From an uncultured Caulobacteraceae bacterium (lineage in GTDB: Bacteria; Pseudomonadota; Alphaproteobacteria; Caulobacterales; Caulobacteraceae), in contig CALFYB010000001.1 in NCBI GenBank assembly GCA_937952995.1, forward strand, positions 1 to 13,398: 13,398 nt of DNA. The letters are read 5' to 3'. Under the pieces are notes generated by a model. It saw only the letters and a program-made list of their open reading frames with translations, did not search any database and was not told the origin of the DNA. Every line of letters starts with the position of its first letter. Within the stretch, counting starts at the first letter, position 1. A program made the position numbers and the translations under genes. Shown in pieces: positions 6,437-12,293 of this stretch.

Positions 6437-8686
6437 TTAGAACTGCTTACGCACCGTCACGAACATCTGGCGTGGCGCAGCGACCATAAGGGTCTGAGCG
6501 TCGCCCGTTGGGTCGGTGTTGCCAAAGCCTGCCGAACCGACCGTCGAGATATATTTCTTATCCAGAAGGTTGGTGACATTGCCCTGAACTTCTAGGCCGT
6601 TCAGCAGGGTGTTTTCCGACTTGAAGCGGTAGCCTACGGTCAGGTCGAACGCCGTGACCGATGGGACGGACGCGTCGCCGGTGTAGGTATAGAGGCGCTT
6701 GTCGGTGTAGGAGCCGTTCAGATTGCCGAACAGAGCCCCATCATCATAGGCCAAGGTCGCCTTGAGCATGTTCTCTGGCGAATCGACGATGGTCTTGCCA
6801 GAGATCTTGGCCGTCACGACACCGGCGCCATTGCGGACGTCGCTGTCATAGGTCGACTTGTTGTACGAGTAGGAGCCCGAGAGCTTCCAATCGTTGGTCA
6901 GGTTGTAGGTGCCTGCCAATTCCAAACCGTCCGAGGTCACGCCACCGACATTGGTCAGAACGACGGGGTTGCCGACGATGGCTGCGCCGGTCTGTGTGCC
7001 CAAGATACGGTTGTCGAACTTGACGTGATAGATGGCTGCGACGCCTTGGAACGTTTCGTTCCGATAGCGATAGCCGCCTTCGATGGTCTTGGAGGTTTCA
7101 GGGTCGAGCTTTGTCTTGATCGCTTCAAAACCGGCTTGGCTGGTCGAGAAGGGACCTTCGCTGCCCGAAGCGACAAAGGCGCGCGCATTTTCGGCGTAGG
7201 AGCCGAAGACTTCGCCCATGGCACCGAGGTCATAGTTGAAACCAACCTGTGGCAGGAAGTTCTCATCAACCTTGATCGAGCCGACGGCGTTCGTACCGGC
7301 CAGACGGACGGCCTTATTTTCGACCTTGACGGTCTTGAAGCCGAAGTTGACCTTCAAGGCGTCGTTCACCCGCCACGTGTCCTGCAGGTGCAGGTTGTTG
7401 GTCTTGGTGTTGAAGCGATATTCCCACTGGGTATAGAACGGCCCAGTTTGGAACTTCAGGCTGTCACGTGGCTTGTCGACGCTGTTGCCGTAGTAACGAC
7501 GAGCGTGATGGAAGTCATTATCTTCCGTCCAGATACCGCCTTCGATGGTGTGGTCACCAGCGACGTAGGTCAGAGACGCCACAATGCCTTGGCGGTCGAT
7601 ATTGTATTCCGAGGTCCGCTCGGAAACCGAAGCGCCACCTGGGCTTGGGACGTAAGGCGTAAACCAGGTGCCCATGCCCTTGTTGGTATGACGATAGGCC
7701 GTTGCCGTTGCCGACAGGTTCTTAGTGATGTCCCAATCGGCGGTGATGCCACCGATGGAGTCCTTACGCAGACCCGAAGCGTCGAAATAGACATCATCAA
7801 CGCTCGTATAGGGCGCTGGCAAAGGCTTGCCGGTCTGGTAGGCCGTCGCGATCTGCTTGGCCAGGGCCCAGTTGTTCTTGATGTTGTCGATATTGTAGCC
7901 AAGACGCTTGATCATGTTCAGCGACACGTCTTGATAGTCGTTTTCTGCACGATCAGACATGTTGAAGAAGGTGGTCGTGGTCACCGGACCGATGGGCTGA
8001 ACGAACTTGGCATTGACCTGATACTGGTTTTGCTCACCGCCATAGCCCTTCCACTTTTCAGCGGTCTGGTTGGCATAGCTGATATAGCCGCGGCCGCCGG
8101 TGGGCAGGTCGCCGGACTCAACGCGCACAAAGCCGTGGAACGTGCTGTCGCTGCCGGTCGTCAGAGCGGTCAGGACGCCAAACTTATGCGACGGGTCAAC
8201 CGTCGTGAACTTCAGCGTGCCGCCGAGGTTGGAGCTCGATGCGGTCTGCAGGCTACCGGCACCTTGTGCCAGCTCAGCGCTGCCGATGTTCTCGGAGATC
8301 ACGGCGCGGCTGATGTGCAGGCCGTTGTGGTTGCCGTAGGACATGTCGCCCAATGGCACGCCATCGAGGGTGAAGCCGAGTTGGTTTTGCTTGAAGCCGC
8401 GAACCGAGATGCGGACGGCCCACTCGTAGGTGCCGTAGGCGTCAGCGGATTGGAAGTTCACGCTTGGCAGTTGTGACAGGACCTTCAGCGGGCTGGTGCC
8501 CGGGGTCGCTGCCAAGATATCGACCGCTTGAACGGTCTGGACCTGGCGGGTTTCGCCACGGCCATAGACAACGATTTCTTCGATAGCAGCATCATTGGCC
8601 GCGGTTGCAGCGGCTTCGGCTGCGAGTGCGGGAGCCGCGCAGCACAGTGCGAGTGCCGAAGCGCTCAAGAGTAGGCGTAATTGCAT
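6437..8686 (-). CDS. TonB-dependent outer-membrane receptor
   Basis: This is an outer-membrane gated beta-barrel of 749 residues that imports a scarce ligand using TonB energy. Residues 1-23 form a signal peptide (MQLRLLLSASALAL...PALAA). A TonB-box-like EEIVVYGRG follows at 36-44. The plug domain follows, with LSQLPSVNFQ, the RISVRGFKQNQLGFTLDGVPLGD region and the NLGGTLKF end of the plug. The rest is barrel-like alternating sequence ending in VTVRKQF, the terminal aromatic needed for outer-membrane insertion. The start at 8686 is chosen because the signal peptide begins there and GGGG lies about 8 bases upstream; the ATG at 8788 adds 34 residues before the signal peptide. Ligand is unknown: siderophore, vitamin or carbohydrate are all possible. 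It is monocistronic and convergent with the hydroxylase. Confidence 0.92.
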   Translation of the reverse strand: MQLRLLLSASALALCCAAPALAAEAAATAANDAAIEEIVVYGRGETRQVQTVQAVDILAATPGTSPLKVLSQLPSVNFQSADAYGTYEWAVRISVRGFKQNQLGFTLDGVPLGDMSYGNHNGLHISRAVISENIGSAELAQGAGSLQTASSSNLGGTLKFTTVDPSHKFGVLTALTTGSDSTFHGFVRVESGDLPTGGRGYISYANQTAEKWKGYGGEQNQYQVNAKFVQPIGPVTTTTFFNMSDRAENDYQDVSLNMIKRLGYNIDNIKNNWALAKQIATAYQTGKPLPAPYTSVDDVYFDASGLRKDSIGGITADWDITKNLSATATAYRHTNKGMGTWFTPYVPSPGGASVSERTSEYNIDRQGIVASLTYVAGDHTIEGGIWTEDNDFHHARRYYGNSVDKPRDSLKFQTGPFYTQWEYRFNTKTNNLHLQDTWRVNDALKVNFGFKTVKVENKAVRLAGTNAVGSIKVDENFLPQVGFNYDLGAMGEVFGSYAENARAFVASGSEGPFSTSQAGFEAIKTKLDPETSKTIEGGYRYRNETFQGVAAIYHVKFDNRILGTQTGAAIVGNPVVLTNVGGVTSDGLELAGTYNLTNDWKLSGSYSYNKSTYDSDVRNGAGVVTAKISGKTIVDSPENMLKATLAYDDGALFGNLNGSYTDKRLYTYTGDASVPSVTAFDLTVGYRFKSENTLLNGLEVQGNVTNLLDKKYISTVGSAGFGNTDPTGDAQTLMVAAPRQMFVTVRKQF

Positions 8687-8834
8687 TGATCTATCCCCGT
8701 TTACCACCGCATTAGCCACGGTTGGAATTCGAGACTTGTAGTCGAGTTGTGTGATGGTTTGCGCGCTGTTTTGTGACGGTTTGGTCAAGAAACCGTGGCT
8801 TCTGCGTCACATTTGAAAACAACCGTCCTGCAGC
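8687..8834 (-). promoter_or_regulatory. Upstream region of the TonB receptor with inverted and direct repeats
   Basis: This 148-base stretch between the Nudix gene stop and the receptor start must carry the receptor promoter. AGCCACGGTT at 8714-8723 and AACCGTGGCT at 8791-8800 are exact reverse complements 67 bases apart. The octamer-like GTGATGGTTT (about 8751-8760) recurs as GTGACGGTTT (about 8773-8782) between them. On the minus strand TTGACC (about 8784-8789) could be a -35 box, although no good -10 follows at standard spacing. The arrangement could be a looping operator pair. No Fur-box-like sequence was recognised. Confidence 0.4.
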
Positions 8835-9836
8835 CTACGCTCCATCGCGGATCAGCGGCAAAGATAGCCCCAAGGTTGAGCGATTTTGCAGTTGTTCGCG
8901 GCGGAATCGGAACCGTTCAGCGGGCCGACCTCCGGTCTCCAAATCATACTGGCCCAGTCCTTCGACGAGGCCCGTACGATCCAAAACCCGGCGGAAATTC
9001 TGCTTATGGAGCTTGACCCCGGCTACAGCCTCGACCGTCCTTTGCAGTTCGGACAGGGTGAAGGTCGGCGGCGTCAGTTCGAAGACAACAGGGCGGTACT
9101 TCAATTTACCGCGTAAGCGCCCCAGCCCCGTTGCGAGGATCCGGCGGTGATCAGAGATCATCGGCTCGCCAAAGGCGGGGGAAAGGGCTTGTGGTTCCGG
9201 CGCGGGAAGTCCCCAGACCCGGTCCCGGTCACGTGCCGCCTCGGGTGCTAATCCGGCCTCATAGAGAAGTTCATACCGCTCGAGAACCCGCTCCTCATTC
9301 CAGAGCGCGCCCTCGAGGGCAAACAATATACGGGCCCGATCGAGCCGACGCTCGCCGTCTTCTCCGCGCCCTGCCGCCGCCCAATGGCGCAGGGCCGGTG
9401 CAATGGCCTCGTCAATCAAGGCCGGACGTCCCTGCCGCCAATCTTCCCAAGGAAAGAAACGCGACCATGACGACCAGGCGGTATCGGGCGCTGCTGTTTC
9501 AACCGGAACCGGGGTCAAGGCGAGATACCCCACCGAGATCACCCGCGCTGCGCCTGCGCCAACATCCGCAAGCGGAGCGTCACGCCCCTTGTCGCCGAAG
9601 GTATAAAGCTGCTCGACATAGCCGAGGTCAAAGCGGGTCTGCTCGGTCACGAACGCGCGAAGGGCAAGTTCAAAGGTACGGTGGCCATCGGGATCGAACG
9701 GGCCAAAGGGGAGGCCCGCTAGGGTCGAGGCTTGGCCGGTGAGGGGGTCATGAGGTCGAACGGTCAAGACGACAGCCTCACCGTCGCGGATAGCGACGAC
9801 GACGGCGGACAGTCCAATGACAATCAAGGTGCTCAT
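8835..9836 (-). CDS. Nudix-like protein with C-terminal winged helix (NrtR-type/COG4111-like)
   Basis: This 333-residue protein has an N-terminal Nudix-fold domain (about 1-150), a linker region and a C-terminal winged-helix-like part (about 225-315) containing GKLKYRPVVFELTPPTFTLSELQ and HKQNFRR. The tail resembles the DNA-binding end of NrtR regulators, which sense ADP-ribose-like ligands and control NAD metabolism. The Nudix box is degenerate: where REUxEE is expected, residues 60-65 read R-A-F-V-T-E, so two catalytic glutamates are lost and ligand sensing is likelier than hydrolysis. The start at 9836 has AGGGAAG upstream. The gene follows the HD phosphohydrolase by 42 bases on the same strand, probably in one transcript. 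Regulator versus enzyme is an inference, and no NAD gene is nearby. Confidence 0.78.
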   Translation of the reverse strand: MSTLIVIGLSAVVVAIRDGEAVVLTVRPHDPLTGQASTLAGLPFGPFDPDGHRTFELALRAFVTEQTRFDLGYVEQLYTFGDKGRDAPLADVGAGAARVISVGYLALTPVPVETAAPDTAWSSWSRFFPWEDWRQGRPALIDEAIAPALRHWAAAGRGEDGERRLDRARILFALEGALWNEERVLERYELLYEAGLAPEAARDRDRVWGLPAPEPQALSPAFGEPMISDHRRILATGLGRLRGKLKYRPVVFELTPPTFTLSELQRTVEAVAGVKLHKQNFRRVLDRTGLVEGLGQYDLETGGRPAERFRFRREQLQNRSTLGLSLPLIRDGA

Positions 9837-9878
9837 AGAACTTCCCTAACCCTGACAGGGCAGATTGGCTAGGGCGAC

Positions 9879-10532
9879 CTATTCGGTATCAAACGCAGAA
9901 GGCCCCGTCACAAATCCAGCAGCAACCGACAGAACATGAAACCGGGCGAGGAAGCGTTCCTGAGCCAAGCCTGTGGGCATGGGATCAATGTCGAGGTGGT
10001 AGCCTTCAGGCGTCGATCCAAACAGCGACACCCCTTCGGTTTGTGTGAAGCCAGCCAATTGAACCGCTTCGAAATGGGCGCAGGCCCGGTCCGACGTCTT
10101 GATGAGGGCCTTAATCTCGTCAGGAATTTGAACCGGAAGGCCAAACCGGATGTGAATTGCAGCCTCGAGCCGATGTTCAAAGGTGCGGTAATTCAGCCCA
10201 AGTGCGGCCTTGAACGGGGATATCATATCGCCAATCACATATTCGCTGGCATCGTGAAGCAGGGCGGCTAATCGCCATCTCGGATCGAGATCGGGTTGAA
10301 GATGGGTGGCTATTTCTTCAACCACCAAAGAGTGCTGAGCGACGGAAAAGCCATGTTCACCAGAGGTTTGGCCGTTCCACCGCGCCACCCGCGCCAGCCC
10401 GTGAGCAATATCCTCAATCTCGATGTCCATCGGCGATGGATCAAGCAAATCCAATCGCCGCCCCGACAACATCCGTTGCCACGCGCGGGGATGATCGTCC
10501 CGCGTGCGGGTATGTCGCACTGCTTTGGCCAA
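9879..10532 (-). CDS. HD-domain phosphohydrolase, YfbR-like 5'-nucleotidase family
   Basis: This 217-residue protein resembles YfbR, a metal-dependent 5'-deoxynucleotidase acting on deoxynucleoside monophosphates. Residues 51-52 (Arg-Trp) precede HGFSVAQHSLVVEEI with His67. LLHDASEYVIGDM gives the HD pair His93-Asp94 plus Glu97 and Asp102, and Asp148 lies in LIKTSDRACAHFE. These match the metal and substrate positions of E. coli YfbR in order. The frame begins at TTG 10532, with AGGA about 10 bases upstream. The alternative ATG at residue 21 removes residues that look family-conserved (RAWQRMLSGRRLDLLDPSP), so TTG is preferred but not certain. It is the first gene of a minus-strand pair with the Nudix gene and divergent from the stress protein. 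Substrate specificity is inferred. Confidence 0.82.
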   Translation of the reverse strand: MAKAVRHTRTRDDHPRAWQRMLSGRRLDLLDPSPMDIEIEDIAHGLARVARWNGQTSGEHGFSVAQHSLVVEEIATHLQPDLDPRWRLAALLHDASEYVIGDMISPFKAALGLNYRTFEHRLEAAIHIRFGLPVQIPDEIKALIKTSDRACAHFEAVQLAGFTQTEGVSLFGSTPEGYHLDIDPMPTGLAQERFLARFHVLSVAAGFVTGPSAFDTE

Positions 10533-10618
10533 AAAAGCGTTCCTATCTGTGATCTATGCCATGGTGTGGCGTGGGTTCGTTGTCCGATCAATCCTTTCAA
10601 CGCGAACGGGAGATAAAA
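10533..10618. promoter_or_regulatory. Divergent promoter region between HD phosphohydrolase and stress protein
   Basis: Only 86 bases separate the two divergent starts, so promoters for both must overlap or lie back to back here. The stress-protein side ends in a good ribosome-binding site, CGGGAGATAAAA just before the ATG at 10619. I could not identify convincing paired -35/-10 boxes or an operator palindrome. Confidence 0.35.
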
Positions 10619-11431
10619 ATGAACTGGGCAAGAATTATGGTGCCGCTAAGCGGCAACCCCGGCGATGCAGCCGTTCTAAAATCAGCTGCAGTTATCGCGA
10701 AGCTATTCGATGCCGAATTGGCGGGGGTCTACACTCCCTCTGACATTGCTGACCTGATGCCTTGGATGGGCGAGGGGTTCATGGGCGGTGTGCAGGTCAG
10801 CGCGGTGGAGAGCCTTCAGGAGGCCATTCAAGAGGGTGAGCGCAAGGCGCGGGCCGCAGTCGATGCCACGGATTATAGCCGCAAGGCCGTTGTGACCATT
10901 GCCTCGCCGGTTTGGCTGGGCCTGTCCAGTGAGAGCCGGCTCTCTGACCTGGTGGTCTTCGATGATCACGCCGCGCGCGGGCGAGGGGCCCTTGCCGAGA
11001 GTTTCCAACAGGTCGTCGTTGATGAGCAACGCCCGGTTCTCGTTGCGCGGCCGGGCCTTACGGGGACCGGTGTGGCCGCAATTGCCTGGGATGGCGGTAA
11101 GGAATCAAGCCGCGCTGTTCGAACGGCTCTGCCCTTGCTTGAGAAGGCTTCTAAAGTCGTGATCCTCGCCGCCCCGACGGCCTCGCCAAGGCCGTATGAT
11201 CCTGCGCGGTTACAGGCATTTCTGGCGGCGCGAGGCGTCAAATCTGAGGTCATGCCCTTAAAAGCCAATGGCGAGGTTGCCCCGCTCTTGTTGTCGACGG
11301 CCAAATCTATTGGTGCTGAATTGATGATTGCCGGTGCCTTTGGCCATCCTCGTCTGCAAGAGTTCGTCTTCGGCGGCGCAACCCGAAGCTTCCTGCATTC
11401 AGACGGGCCGTCGATATTTTTATCGCACTAA
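10619..11431 (+). CDS. Universal stress protein, tandem two-domain UspA family
   Basis: This is a cytoplasmic stress protein of 270 residues built from two Usp folds. The first begins at MNWARIMVPLSGNPGDAAVL. The second begins near residue 150 with VAAIAWDGGKESSRAVRTALPLL. The second domain keeps the ATP-binding signature G-x2-G-x9-G-(S/T): GAFGHPRLQEFVFGGATRS at about residues 239-257. The corresponding motif in domain one is degenerate (FDDHAARGRGALAESF), so one domain may bind nucleotide while the other is structural. The ATG at 10619 is chosen for GGGAG seven bases upstream; an in-frame ATG at 10556 lacks family sequence. The gene precedes a conserved hypothetical by 22 bases, probably in the same operon. 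Confidence 0.87.
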   Translation: MNWARIMVPLSGNPGDAAVLKSAAVIAKLFDAELAGVYTPSDIADLMPWMGEGFMGGVQVSAVESLQEAIQEGERKARAAVDATDYSRKAVVTIASPVWLGLSSESRLSDLVVFDDHAARGRGALAESFQQVVVDEQRPVLVARPGLTGTGVAAIAWDGGKESSRAVRTALPLLEKASKVVILAAPTASPRPYDPARLQAFLAARGVKSEVMPLKANGEVAPLLLSTAKSIGAELMIAGAFGHPRLQEFVFGGATRSFLHSDGPSIFLSH

Positions 11432-11453
11432 TGCAGCGAGGAGCTCGAGGGCC

Positions 11454-11762
11454 ATGCCGATGAATAGAATTACCCTTCGACTGGCCCGAAACCCCTCGAC
11501 TGCCTTTGTCGAGGGGGATCCAGAGCGGGGCTATGTTCTATTGGCCCCGCTAACCCCCGAGGGAAAGATCGATGCTGATGTCTATGCGGCTGCGAAGGCG
11601 GCCTGCACCGTTCGGCGGTTTGGACCCGGCATGGACGCCGTCGAGGGACGACTAAGACGCCATGCGTCAGTCTGGTATTTTGATTATGATGCAAGCCGAA
11701 CCTCAGATGATGAGCCAATCTTCAAGCTGGGCGACCATCGGTTTTTGCCCGGCGATTATGTC
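11454..11762 (+). CDS. Conserved hypothetical protein, 3' end replaced at a junction
   Basis: About 103 residues are native. I recognise the style of a small uncharacterised alphaproteobacterial protein (ITLRLARNP near the N-terminus, GYVLLAPLTPEGKID, CTVRRFGP, WYFDYD, DEPIFKLGDHRF) but no biochemical function is known to me. It has no signal peptide, membrane helix or catalytic motif. Two nearby ATGs (11454 and 11460) are possible starts; GAGGAG lies about 10 bases before the first. It follows the universal stress protein by 22 bases. After GDYV the frame continues without a stop into the RpoB C-terminus. Relatives as I recall them end only some 15 residues further, so most of this protein is intact. 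The 3' boundary is approximate. Confidence 0.72.
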
Positions 11763-11778
11763 GACTACACGCTCTATG
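11748..11778. other. Probable chimeric junction (hypothetical protein to rpoB), in frame
   Basis: Protein identity changes from the hypothetical family (…GDHRFLPGDYV) to RpoB (…LYDGRTGDTFDRKVTVGY) within a few codons. A GTCGAC hexamer lies at 11760-11765, exactly where the two identities meet; a restriction-site or short-homology join is possible but not shown. The frame is preserved, which has a one-in-three chance. No transposase or repeat boundary is visible. Confidence 0.75.
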
Positions 11779-12176
11779 ACGGCCGCACGGGCGATACGTT
11801 CGACCGCAAGGTGACCGTTGGCTATATTTACATGCTGAAGCTGCATCACCTTGTCGACGACAAGATCCATGCGCGCTCGATCGGCCCGTATTCACTCGTC
11901 ACGCAGCAGCCGCTGGGTGGTAAGGCGCAGTTCGGTGGCCAGCGTCTGGGCGAGATGGAGGTCTGGGCACTGGAAGCTTACGGCGCCGCCTACACCCTGC
12001 AGGAAATGCTGACGGTGAAGTCGGACGACGTGGCAGGCCGGACCAAGGTCTACGAATCGATCGTCAAGGGCGAGGACAACTTCGAAGCCGGCGTGCCGGA
12101 ATCGTTCAACGTGCTTGTCAAAGAGGTCCGCGGTTTGGGCCTGAACATGGAACTCCTGGATGCGGAGGAGGAATAA
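11763..12176 (+). CDS. rpoB: RNA polymerase beta subunit, C-terminal 137 residues only
   Basis: This is the extreme C-terminus of the RNA polymerase beta subunit, which contacts the beta-prime clamp region and sigma. About 137 residues remain of roughly 1,380. Highly conserved stretches are VTVGYIYMLKLHHLVDDK, IGPYSLVTQQPLGGKAQFGG, GEMEVWALEAYGAAYTLQE and PESFNVLVKEVRGLGLN. The end LLDAEEE suits Rhodobacteraceae. In the near-invariant GGQRFGEM motif the phenylalanine is leucine here (GGQRLGEM). The start codon, lobes, fork loop and most active-site regions are missing, so it is a fragment that cannot function alone. It is in frame with the upstream hypothetical and would be read as its tail. 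rpoC does not follow, contrary to usual bacterial order. Confidence 0.93.
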   Translation, partial: DYTLYDGRTGDTFDRKVTVGYIYMLKLHHLVDDKIHARSIGPYSLVTQQPLGGKAQFGGQRLGEMEVWALEAYGAAYTLQEMLTVKSDDVAGRTKVYESIVKGEDNFEAGVPESFNVLVKEVRGLGLNMELLDAEEE

Positions 12177-12198
12177 GAATTTTCGTTCGAAAATTCTT
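12175..12198. repeat. AT-rich palindrome immediately after rpoB stop
   Basis: An 11-bp perfect stem, AAGAATTTTCG (12175-12185) and CGAAAATTCTT (12188-12198), closes a two-base loop. The left arm begins inside the TAA stop codon. In DNA otherwise near 60% GC such an AT-rich palindrome is conspicuous. Similar GAATTTTCG…CGAAAATTC palindromes occur between genes in Rhodobacteraceae (recalled, not searched). It might act in termination, but no U-tract follows. Confidence 0.7.
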
Positions 12199-12202
12199 CG
12201 GG

Positions 12203-12230
12203 CCAAAATTTTTCGTCGAAAAATTTTTGG
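12203..12230. repeat. Second AT-rich palindrome
   Basis: CCAAAATTTTTCG (12203-12215) and CGAAAAATTTTTGG (12217-12230) are reverse complements except for one extra A/T, closing a one-base loop. It sits four bases after the first palindrome and shares its A/T-then-CG design, so the two look like members of one element family. Confidence 0.68.
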
Positions 12231-12244
12231 GCGGTGGTCATGGG

Positions 12245-12275
12245 AAAAGGGCGCCGCATTTCTGCAGCGCCCTTT
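12245..12275 (-). terminator. Rho-independent terminator of glnT
   Basis: Read on the minus strand, AAAGGGCGC (12275-12267) pairs with GCGCCCTTT (12254-12246) as a 9-bp stem, extended by two more pairs past a mismatch, with a six-base loop. It is followed by a T-run (minus strand CCCTTTT through 12245). It begins 18 bases after the glnT stop at 12294. On the plus strand the T-run is only three bases, so it works mainly for glnT. Confidence 0.8.
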
Positions 12276-12293
12276 CCGGCAGGTTTGGCGGGA

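Noticed and set aside
7025..8476. A 483-codon open frame on the plus strand opposite the TonB receptor
   Set aside because: It is antisense to a clearly real receptor gene, shows no family motifs or signal peptide, and its length follows from the third-position bias of the true gene in GC-rich DNA.
11454..12176. A novel regulatory protein or polymerase decoy made by fusing a hypothetical domain to RpoB
   Set aside because: The identity switch is abrupt, coincides with a taxonomic change, and another mid-gene join exists in the same window; a chimera explains both.
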